9,398 nt of DNA. Origin: Pseudonocardiales bacterium (GTDB taxonomy: Bacteria > Actinomycetota > Actinomycetes > Mycobacteriales > Jatrophihabitantaceae). The stretch covers positions 1 to 9,398 of the forward strand of contig JAVEEO010000116.1 in NCBI GenBank assembly GCA_030840415.1, written 5' to 3'. Below, in pieces: positions 1-6,153 of this stretch (positions are counted from its first letter, which is position 1; every line of letters starts with the position of its first letter). The notes under the pieces are model-generated. The model saw only the letters and a list, made by a program, of their open reading frames with translations. It was not told where the DNA came from and did not search any database. A program made the position numbers and the translations under genes.

Positions 1-1463
1 TCGTCGAGACGTCCTTCAACCTCAAGACCAGCGACCCGGGTCGGATGTTCGAGCCGACCGGCCTGCTGGTGGACCGCGCGATTTACGACACGCTGCTGAC
101 GTTCGCGAACGGGGACATGACCAAGCCCGTTCCGGATCTCGCCTCGTCCTACACCGCCTCGGCGGACGCCAAGACGTTCACCTTCAAGCTCCGCTCCGAC
201 GCGGTCTTCGCCGACGGCACCCCGGTCACCTCGTCCGATGTGGTGTTCTCCCTGCAACGGGTGGCGAACCTCAAGGGCAACCCGTCGTTCCTGATGGCCG
301 GCCTCACGGTCAGCGCGCCGGACAAGAGCACCGTCGTGCTGCACTCGGCGACGCCGAACCCCGCCGTCCCGTTCATCGTTCCGAACCCCGCGCTCGGCAT
401 CCTGAACGCCAAAACGGTGCAGGCGGCGGGCGGCACCGATGCCGCCGGCGCCGACAAGTCGGACAAGGCCGAGGCCACGCTGAACAAGACGTCGGCCGGG
501 TCGGGCCCCTACCTGCTGGAAACCTTCAGCAGCGCGAGCAGCGTTGTGCTCAAGCGCAATCCCAAGTACTGGGGCGACAAGCCCAAGTACGACTCGATCG
601 TGGTGCGCAACGTCGCGGCCAACGTCCAGAAGCTCAACGTGCTCAAGGGAGCGTCGCAGATCGCGGTGGACCTCTCGCCCGCCCAGGCCCAGGGCCTCAG
701 CGGCGTCAACATCGAGCGCGGCGCATCGCCGAACGTCTTCTTCATCTACACCAACGCCAGCCCCGCGGTGTCGAAGGCGACCAGCAACCCGGACTTCCAG
801 GAGGCCGTCCGCTACGGCATCGACTACCAGGGACTGCTGCAGCTCGCCGGCGAGGGTTCGCTGCAGGCGGCCGGGGTCGTTCCCAGCATGTTCCTGGGCA
901 GCCTGCCCAAGGAGCAGGGCGTGCAGCGCGACGTGGCCCGGGCGAAGGCGGCCCTGGCGAAGTCCGGCCTCGGAACGCCGACGGTGTCGATGTCCTACCC
1001 GAGCGACCTGCAGGTCAACGGGCTGAGCTTCGGTGACCTGGCCGCCCGGGTGAAGCAGAACCTCGCCGAGGTCGGGATCACCGTCAACCTCAAGCCGGCG
1101 CCGACCCAGACCGCGCTGGACACCTATCGCAACGGCAAGGACCAGATGGGCCTGTGGTACTGGGGCCCGGACTTCCCGGACCCCAGCGACTACCTGGTGT
1201 TCCTGCCGGGCGCGACCGTCGGACAGCGGGCCAAGTGGGCCAAGGGCGCGAACTCGGCGCTGGAGTCACTCGGCGCCCAGGCGCAGCAGACGACCGACAA
1301 CGGCGCCCGCGAGAAGCTCTACCAGCAGATCCAGCAGCAGCTCAACCAGAGCAGCCCGTTCATGCCGCTGCTGCAGCCCGCGCAGTTGCTGGTCAGCGTC
1401 AAGTCGGTCTCCAACGTCCACTCGAACGCCCTATGGGAGCTGGATCTCGGTGACGTTCGCTGA
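1..1463 (+). CDS. ABC importer substrate-binding protein, family 5 (5' partial)
   Basis: Extracellular solute receptor of a peptide/nickel/opine-type importer; it should capture ligand outside the membrane and hand it to the two permeases that follow. The open frame runs in from the left edge (first full codon at base 3), so the ATG at 45 is internal. The residues before it (ending in SDPGR) already match the family's mature N-terminal strand. Typical SBP_bac_5 landmarks are present: RAIYDTLLTF near the start, FTFKLRSDAVFADGTPVTSSDVVFSLQRV-like text at 174-272, a GPYLLE...VVLKRNPKYWGD block at 505-580, and WYWGPDFPDPSDYLVFLPG near 1156-1212. About 486 residues are visible against a usual 500-560, so the missing part is short and probably holds the lipoprotein signal and lipobox cysteine. 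The stop (1461-1463) lies inside the next gene. Ligand specificity cannot be read from sequence; peptide, opine or another small organic ligand are all possible. Confidence -1.
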   Translation, partial: VETSFNLKTSDPGRMFEPTGLLVDRAIYDTLLTFANGDMTKPVPDLASSYTASADAKTFTFKLRSDAVFADGTPVTSSDVVFSLQRVANLKGNPSFLMAGLTVSAPDKSTVVLHSATPNPAVPFIVPNPALGILNAKTVQAAGGTDAAGADKSDKAEATLNKTSAGSGPYLLETFSSASSVVLKRNPKYWGDKPKYDSIVVRNVAANVQKLNVLKGASQIAVDLSPAQAQGLSGVNIERGASPNVFFIYTNASPAVSKATSNPDFQEAVRYGIDYQGLLQLAGEGSLQAAGVVPSMFLGSLPKEQGVQRDVARAKAALAKSGLGTPTVSMSYPSDLQVNGLSFGDLAARVKQNLAEVGITVNLKPAPTQTALDTYRNGKDQMGLWYWGPDFPDPSDYLVFLPGATVGQRAKWAKGANSALESLGAQAQQTTDNGAREKLYQQIQQQLNQSSPFMPLLQPAQLLVSVKSVSNVHSNALWELDLGDVR

Positions 1464-2580
1464 GACAGCAGCGCCGACGCAGCCGGGGGCCGACTCCGAC
1501 GCTCCGGGGACCGCTGACGGTGGTCCCGGCCGCGCTCGCACGGCTACCCGGCAGGGTCGTGCCGACCTGCTGCGCTACGTCGCCCGGCGCATCGCCATCG
1601 GGCTCGTCCTGGTCGTCGGCACCACCCTGATCGCGTTCCTGCTGACCCAGCTCGTGCCGGGAGATCCCGCCGCGGCCAACCTCGGGCAGCAGGCGATCAA
1701 TGACCCGGCCGCGGTGGCCGCGTTCCGCGAGCAGCACGGCCTGGACCGCTCGCTGCCCGAGCAGTACGTGATCTATCTGGGCAACCTGCTGCAGGGCGAT
1801 CTCGGCATCTCGCAGCAGAGCCACCGGGCGGTCAGCACCGACCTGGCCGAGTACGTGCCGGCGACCGCCGAACTGGCGTTCTTCGCGATCGTGGTGAGCC
1901 TGCTGCTCGGCGTCACCTTCGGCGTCGTGGCGGCACTCACCCGCGACCGCTGGCCCGACCAACTGCTGCGGGTGGCCAGCCTGGCCGGGGTGTCGGCACC
2001 GACGTTCTGGGTCGCGCTGATCGCCTTCTACGTCTTCTTCTTCAAGCTCGGCTGGTCGCCCGGCGGGGGACGGCTGGACCCTGGCCAGGCGGCACCGCAA
2101 CACCTCACCGGCCTCTACACCGTCGATGCCCTGGTGCATGGCCAGTGGAGCCTGTTCCGATCCGCGCTGGGGCACATCGTGCTGCCGGGACTGGTGCTGG
2201 CCATCTACACCGTCGGCATGCTGCTGCGGTTCACCCGGGCCTCGGTGCTGGAGGTCGTGGGCAGCGACTACGTGCGGGCAGCGCGTGCCAAGGGCCTGCC
2301 CGAGCGGACCGTGATCGCGCGGCACATCCTGCGCCCGGCGCTGGTCGGCATCATCACCGTCGCCGGCGTCGCGTTCGGCAGCCTGCTGTCGGGCACCGTG
2401 CTGGTGGAAAACATCTTCGGCTGGCCCGGCATCGGCCAGTACGCCTTCCGCAGCGCGACCAACCTCGACCTGCCGTCCATCATGGGGGTCAGCCTCGTGG
2501 TGGCCACCTTCTACATCGCGATCAACATCGTGGTGGACGTCTCCTACGGCGTCATCGACCCGCGGCTGAGGCTGTCATGA
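1450..2580 (+). CDS. ABC importer permease, DppB/OppB type
   Basis: First membrane subunit of the importer, 376 aa. The GTG start at 1450 overlaps the receptor gene by 14 nt and has GGGAG at 1435-1439 upstream. A polar, low-complexity N-terminal tail (residues 1-39, rich in A, G, P, D) precedes the usual DppB beginning (LLRYVARR at 40-47). Six probable membrane segments lie near residues 48-67, 138-163, 174-200, 240-262, 298-324 and 343-368. The first is followed by the family-typical LVPGDP and a DPAAVAAFREQHGLDRSLPEQY periplasmic block. The EAA coupling loop is at about 274-296 (YVRAARAKGLPE then RHILRPAL), which docks onto the ATPases. The C-terminus ends YGVIDPRLRLS, as in most DppB proteins. 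Family assignment is firm; the long N-terminal tail is unusual but no better downstream start is seen. Confidence -1.
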   Translation: MTFAETAAPTQPGADSDAPGTADGGPGRARTATRQGRADLLRYVARRIAIGLVLVVGTTLIAFLLTQLVPGDPAAANLGQQAINDPAAVAAFREQHGLDRSLPEQYVIYLGNLLQGDLGISQQSHRAVSTDLAEYVPATAELAFFAIVVSLLLGVTFGVVAALTRDRWPDQLLRVASLAGVSAPTFWVALIAFYVFFFKLGWSPGGGRLDPGQAAPQHLTGLYTVDALVHGQWSLFRSALGHIVLPGLVLAIYTVGMLLRFTRASVLEVVGSDYVRAARAKGLPERTVIARHILRPALVGIITVAGVAFGSLLSGTVLVENIFGWPGIGQYAFRSATNLDLPSIMGVSLVVATFYIAINIVVDVSYGVIDPRLRLS

Positions 2581-3467
2581 CGGCCCCGGCCGTCGCGGTG
2601 TCGCGGGCCCGGCGTGGCTGGCGACGGGGCCAGTCCCAGGGCGTCGGATCGCCGTGGCGCCAGCCGCTGGCCATTGTCGGTGTCGGCGTCGTCGTGGTGT
2701 GGACCCTGGTGGCCCTACTCGCGCCGGTGATCGCCCCCGCGGACCCGATCGCGCAGACCAGCCCGCTGTTCCTCGCGCCCGGCGCGCACCACTGGTTCGG
2801 CACCGACGAACTCGGCCGCGACGTCTTCAGCCGCGTCGTGTTCGGCACCCGGATCACCCTTCCGCTGGCGGCGCTGCTGGTCGCCGCCTCGATGGCCATC
2901 GGCAGTGTGCTCGGCGGTCTGGCCGGCCTGCTCGGCGGCGCCGTCGACACCGTGATCATGCGGATCGCCGACCTGGTGTTCGCCTTTCCCGGCATCATCC
3001 TGGCGATGGCGGTCACCGCCGCGCTCGGACCCCAGCTGCGCAACGCCGTCATCGCGGTGATCATCGTGAGCTGGCCGATCTACGCCCGGCTGGTGCGCGG
3101 GCTGGTGCTGTCGGCCAGGACCAGCCAGTACGTTCTCAGCAGCCGGCTGCTCGGCGCCTCCTCCTGGCGCGCCCTGCTCGTCGACATCCGTCCCAACGTC
3201 GCCGGCCCGGTGCTCGTAATGGGTGCCCTCGACCTGGGCAACGCGATCCTGCTGCTGTCCGGGCTGTCGTTCCTCGGCCTCGGTGCCCAACCTCCGGCCG
3301 CCGAATGGGGCTCGATGGTCGCCGCCGGCTCCATCAACTTCGACAAGTGGTGGATCAGCCTGTTTCCCGGCCTGGCCATCCTGACCGTCGTGCTCGCCTT
3401 CAACTTCGTCGGCGACACGCTGCGGGACGCCCTCGATCCGCGCACCGCGCGTGCGCTGCGGGCGTGA
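2577..3467 (+). CDS. ABC importer permease, DppC/OppC type
   Basis: Second membrane subunit, 296 aa. It starts with ATG at 2577 in an ATGA overlap with the previous stop, with GAGG at 2568-2571 five bases upstream; longer upstream open frame belongs to a shadow of the DppB gene. A basic cytoplasmic N-terminus (1-30) leads into the first membrane segment (about 31-53). The DppC hallmark WFGTDELGRDVFSRVVFGTRI follows from residue 73, then further hydrophobic segments and the conserved LSFLGLGAQPPAAEWGSMV block. The end is NFVGDTLRDALDPR, also typical. The EAA loop (185-207) is divergent: the E-A-A-R core reads S-S-R at 188-190, and the usual RH-x-x-PN ending has Asp203 in place of His and Arg205 in place of Leu, though Gly193 and PN (206-207) remain. 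It pairs with the upstream DppB-type subunit. Confidence -1.
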   Translation: MTAPAVAVSRARRGWRRGQSQGVGSPWRQPLAIVGVGVVVVWTLVALLAPVIAPADPIAQTSPLFLAPGAHHWFGTDELGRDVFSRVVFGTRITLPLAALLVAASMAIGSVLGGLAGLLGGAVDTVIMRIADLVFAFPGIILAMAVTAALGPQLRNAVIAVIIVSWPIYARLVRGLVLSARTSQYVLSSRLLGASSWRALLVDIRPNVAGPVLVMGALDLGNAILLLSGLSFLGLGAQPPAAEWGSMVAAGSINFDKWWISLFPGLAILTVVLAFNFVGDTLRDALDPRTARALRA

Positions 3468-3471
3468 GGCG

Positions 3472-4599
3472 ATGACAGCGACGCGCCAGACCGTTCCCGC
3501 CGACCAGCCGGCACAGACGGCACGACTGCTCGAGGTCGAGAACCTGACGGTCAGCCTCCCGACCCGCCAGGGCCACTGCAATGCCGTCGACGGGGTCTCC
3601 TTCGGGATCGACCGGGGCGCGATCCTCGGCCTGGCCGGCGAGAGCGGCAGCGGCAAGACCATGACGGCGATGGCGATGCTGGGTCTGCTGCCGCACGGGG
3701 CGCGGACCGGCGGCTCGATCCGGCTGGCCGGCACCGAGCTGCGCACGATGTCCCAGCGCGGGCTGCGCAACGTCCGCGGCCGGCGGATCGCGCTCATCTC
3801 GCAGGACCCGGCGACCAGCCTGCACCCGATGCTGTCGGTGGGCACCCAGCTCACCGAGCACATGCGCCACCACCTCGGACTGTCCAAGGACGCCGCGCAC
3901 GCCCGCGCGGTCGAGCTGCTGACCACCGTGCGCATCCCGAACCCGGAGCAGGCGCTCGGCCACCACCCCGGCGTGTTCTCCGGCGGCATGCGGCAACGCA
4001 TCGCGATCGCATCCGCGCTCGCCTGCGACCCCGACGTGCTGCTGGCCGACGAGCCGACGACCGCGCTGGACGTCACCGTCCAGGCGGGCATCCTGCGGCT
4101 GCTGGACCGGCTGCGGCGCGAGCGCGGGCTGGCGGTGCTGATCATCACCCACGACCTCGGCGTGCTGTCCGCGGTCGCCGACGACGTCTGCGTGATGTAC
4201 GGCGGCCGGATCGTCGAGCGGGGCCGGCGCGCAGAGGTCCTCGGCCGGCCCGGGCACCCCTATACCCGCGCGCTGCTAGATGCGCTGCCGCATCCGGAAA
4301 CCCCGGACAGCGCGCTGCGCCCGATTCCGGGCAGCCCGCCGGCGTTGGGCGCGATCGGCGACTGGTGCGCGTTCGAGCCGCGCTGCGGCCTGCGGATCGA
4401 GGCCTGCGGCCAGCGGCGGCCACTGTTGAACATGCTGCCCGGCGCCCCGGCGGCCGCCCTCCGGGATGCCGCCACCACGGATGCCTCGACCACGGATGCC
4501 TCGACCACGGATGTCACCAGCACGTCCGATCACGAGGCCGCCGCCACGTCCGAGCACGAGGCTGCCTGCTTCGTCACCGCCCCGGCCGGTGCGCGGTGA
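3472..4599 (+). CDS. ABC importer ATPase, OppD/DppD type
   Basis: First nucleotide-binding subunit, 375 aa; it hydrolyses ATP at the cytoplasmic face to drive import. Walker A is GESGSGKT (56-63), the Q-loop is in LISQDPATSLHP, the signature is FSGGMRQR (169-176), Walker B ends in D193-E194 (DEPTTALD), and the switch histidine is His227 (IITHDLG). The C-terminal oligopeptide-ATPase extension carries Cys299, Cys305, Cys312 and Cys366, the positions that carry a [4Fe-4S] cluster in related mycobacterial peptide importers (from memory). The third-to-fourth cysteine distance is 54 residues, stretched by short tandem repeats at 335-365. I chose ATG 3472, four bases after the previous stop; GTG 3451 is in frame but has no ribosome site and would overlap DppC. 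GAGG at 3466-3469 is only two bases from the ATG, so initiation probably relies on coupling. Confidence -1.
   Translation: MTATRQTVPADQPAQTARLLEVENLTVSLPTRQGHCNAVDGVSFGIDRGAILGLAGESGSGKTMTAMAMLGLLPHGARTGGSIRLAGTELRTMSQRGLRNVRGRRIALISQDPATSLHPMLSVGTQLTEHMRHHLGLSKDAAHARAVELLTTVRIPNPEQALGHHPGVFSGGMRQRIAIASALACDPDVLLADEPTTALDVTVQAGILRLLDRLRRERGLAVLIITHDLGVLSAVADDVCVMYGGRIVERGRRAEVLGRPGHPYTRALLDALPHPETPDSALRPIPGSPPALGAIGDWCAFEPRCGLRIEACGQRRPLLNMLPGAPAAALRDAATTDASTTDASTTDVTSTSDHEAAATSEHEAACFVTAPAGAR
4474..4513 (+). repeat. 15-bp in-frame tandem repeat in the ATPase C-terminus
   Basis: The unit accacggatgcctcg occurs at 4474-4488 and exactly again at 4489-4503; a third copy keeps its first 10 bases (4504-4513) before diverging. 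Each unit encodes Thr-Thr-Asp-Ala-Ser (residues 335-348 region). As 15 is divisible by three, copy-number changes would keep the frame open. Confidence -1.
4522..4569 (+). repeat. 24-bp imperfect direct repeat in the ATPase C-terminus
   Basis: Two adjacent 24-base units (4522-4545 and 4546-4569) differ at only a few positions and encode TSDHEAAA and TSEHEAAC. The second unit contains the conserved final cysteine (Cys366) of the C-terminal motif, so the repeat looks like a duplication of the segment just before that cysteine. Confidence -1.
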
Positions 4600-5570
4600 C
4601 CCAGTTGCGTGAGCGCACCGCGGTGCTCGAGGCGAGCGGCGTGTGCGTCGACTACGGGCCGCGCCGGCGCCGGGTGCGGGCCGTCGACTCGGTGAACCTG
4701 TCCGTGCGTCCGGGCGAGGTACTGGGCCTGGTGGGTGAATCCGGCTGCGGCAAGTCCTCGCTCGGCCGCGCGCTGGTCGGGCTGGAGCCCGCGGCCGAGG
4801 GCAGTGTCCGCTTCGCCGGCCAGGCGGTCACCCCGCTGTCGCGACGTCGTCGGCCGGAGCTGCTGCGGCCGTTGCAGATGGTCTTCCAGGACCCCTACGG
4901 CTCACTCAACCCGAGGCGCAAGGTGGGCGAGCTGATCGCCGACGGGGTGCGGTTGCGCAACGGTTCCCGCGCCGAGGCGCAGTCGCTGCCGGCCGAGCTG
5001 CTCGAGCGGGTCGGGCTGGCCGCCGACGCGGTGAACAAGTATCCACACGAGTTCAGCGGCGGCCAGCGCCAGCGCATCGCCATCGCTCGCACGCTCGCTG
5101 CCCGCCCGAGGTGCATCGTCGCCGACGAGCCGATCAGCGCACTCGACGCCTCGGCGCAGGCGCAAGTGGCGAATCTGTTGCTCACGCTGGCCAAAGAGGA
5201 CGGCGTGGCGATGGTCTTCATCTCCCATGACCTGTCGGTGGTCCGCCAGATCGCCGACCGCGTCGCGGTGATGTACCTCGGCGGGATCGTCGAGATCGGA
5301 CCGACCGACGCGGTGTGGGCCGACCCGACGCATCCCTACACCGAGGCACTGGTGTCGGCGATCCCGAGGGCCGACGGGCTGGGCGCGCTGCCGGTCGACC
5401 TGCCCGGCGACGTCCCCGACCCGGGGTCGCCGCCGTCCGGGTGCCGATTCCACCCCCGCTGCCCGCTGGCCGAGGACCGCTGCTCGACCACTGTCCCACT
5501 GCTGACCGACCTCCCGCCCGAGTACGACCGCGCCGCAGCCTGTCTCGTACGGGTGCCCGCCGACTCATGA
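4596..5570 (+). CDS. ABC importer ATPase, OppF/DppF type
   Basis: Second nucleotide-binding subunit, 324 aa, partner of the preceding ATPase. The GTG start at 4596 forms a GTGA overlap with the upstream stop; no strong ribosome site is seen, so coupling is likely. Walker A is GESGCGKSS (47-55), the Q-loop lies in MVFQDPYGSLNPR (an OppF signature), the ABC signature is FSGGQRQR (153-160), Walker B ends D177-E178 with the D-loop SALD, and the switch histidine is His211 (ISHDLS). The C-terminal family extension is complete: HPYTEALVSAIP, then GCRFHPRCP with Cys283, Cys289, Cys296 and Cys316, and a third-to-fourth cysteine distance of 20 residues. Everything needed for ATP hydrolysis is intact, so with its partner it makes a heterodimeric motor. 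Length is at the normal end for OppF. Confidence -1.
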   Translation: MTQLRERTAVLEASGVCVDYGPRRRRVRAVDSVNLSVRPGEVLGLVGESGCGKSSLGRALVGLEPAAEGSVRFAGQAVTPLSRRRRPELLRPLQMVFQDPYGSLNPRRKVGELIADGVRLRNGSRAEAQSLPAELLERVGLAADAVNKYPHEFSGGQRQRIAIARTLAARPRCIVADEPISALDASAQAQVANLLLTLAKEDGVAMVFISHDLSVVRQIADRVAVMYLGGIVEIGPTDAVWADPTHPYTEALVSAIPRADGLGALPVDLPGDVPDPGSPPSGCRFHPRCPLAEDRCSTTVPLLTDLPPEYDRAAACLVRVPADS

Positions 5571-6106
5571 GAATCCCGAGGCATACCGTGTGGTTGAGCA
5601 ATGCCGTTGTTCCCAATAGCGACGGCTCCGACCGGGCCGGCTGCTGGGTCGAGGTCGTGCCGACCGGCCGGGTCCGCGATGCCGGTGACGGAGCGCCGGC
5701 AGGCGAGCCGGTGGTCGACGCGAGCGGGATCGAGATCGACCCGCAACCGCATTCCGGCGTCGCCGAGGCGCTGCTCGATGCCATCGTCAACGGCGACCGG
5801 GAAGCCGCGGACGCGCTCTACACCGATGACCTCGTCGTCTGGCACAACCACGACGGCGTCGAGCGGGACAAGGCCGAGAGCCTGGAGCTCATCAGCGCGA
5901 TCGCACGCGATTTCGTCTCGGTGCAGGCCACCGACGTCCGCCGCGACCACCTCGCCGACGGCTACGTGCAGCGCACCACCTTTCACGTCGTCGGCGCCGG
6001 CGACGACGAGTCGATCGACACGATGATGCGCGTCTGGGTTCGGGACGCGCGGATCACCCGGATCGAGGAATACGCCGTGGGCGACATCGGTCGGACCGGC
6101 TCCTGA
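5567..6106 (+). CDS. NTF2/SnoaL-like protein with an amidohydrolase-like N-terminus
   Basis: Small protein of 179 aa if it starts at ATG 5567 (ATGA overlap with the ATPase stop). GTG at 5588 is an alternative (172 aa) with better spacing from a GAGG site. Residues about 62-170 read as an NTF2-like cone: SGVAEALLDAIVNGDREAADALYTDD, then WHNHDG, a variable middle, and strand-rich RTTFHVVG...MRVWVRDARITRIEEY. Such folds serve as isomerases, cyclases, hydrolases or plain binding domains; no catalytic residue set can be assigned. Residues 8-60 are not part of the usual NTF2 fold. They resemble the short beta-sandwich start of amidohydrolases (W-L-S-N-A-V-V near 9-15; PAGEPVVDASG ending at 54), but the metal-binding HxH and the barrel are absent. 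It sits between the transporter and the enzyme block, so a role on the imported compound or a pathway intermediate is plausible but inferred. Confidence -1.
   Translation: MRIPRHTVWLSNAVVPNSDGSDRAGCWVEVVPTGRVRDAGDGAPAGEPVVDASGIEIDPQPHSGVAEALLDAIVNGDREAADALYTDDLVVWHNHDGVERDKAESLELISAIARDFVSVQATDVRRDHLADGYVQRTTFHVVGAGDDESIDTMMRVWVRDARITRIEEYAVGDIGRTGS
5578..5581 (+). promoter_or_regulatory. Possible ribosome binding site for GTG 5588
   Basis: GAGG followed by a 6-base spacer to an in-frame GTG at 5588. The upstream ATG at 5567 has no comparable site, so this short motif decides between the two starts for the NTF2-like protein. Starting at 5588 would leave an 17-base gap after the ATPase stop instead of an overlap. 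Confidence -1.
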
Positions 6107-6153
6107 CCTCCTACCTCGACACGACCCCCAGAGCAGGAAAGGACCAGGCCAGG
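6107..6153 (+). other. Only intergenic gap in the window
   Basis: This 47-base stretch separates the NTF2-like gene from the LeuA homologue. It contains a purine-rich ribosome site near its end. I see no hairpin with a T-run, no convincing -10/-35 pair and no operator-like palindrome. It most likely lies within one transcript, although a weak promoter for the enzyme block cannot be excluded. Confidence -1.
6135..6143 (+). promoter_or_regulatory. Ribosome binding site of the LeuA homologue
   Basis: AGGAAAGGA, ending 10 bases before ATG 6154. It is the strongest purine-rich site in the window and fits the one enzyme gene that does not overlap its upstream neighbour and so cannot rely on coupling. 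Confidence -1.

Noticed and set aside
1399..2325. A 308-codon minus-strand open frame over the end of the receptor gene and the first permease.
   Set aside because: Same shadow pattern: no hydrophobic or catalytic motifs, and the + strand gene here is unambiguous.
2145..2576. Possible upstream extension of the second permease.
   Set aside because: The open frame upstream of 2577 translates to Arg/His/Gly-rich text inside the first permease gene; ATG 2577 has a proper GAGG site and the normal DppC N-terminus.
2715..4148. A 477-codon minus-strand open frame across the second permease and the first ATPase.
   Set aside because: It crosses two well-supported genes on the other strand and its translation is Arg/Ser/Gly/Asp-rich low-complexity text without a domain.
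4474..4569. CRISPR-like or regulatory repeat array.
   Set aside because: The repeats are short, directly adjacent without spacers, in frame, and code for part of the ATPase tail.
6107..6153. A terminator or promoter between the NTF2-like gene and the LeuA homologue.
   Set aside because: No stable stem followed by T residues and no convincing promoter elements are visible in 47 bases; only a ribosome site can be supported.
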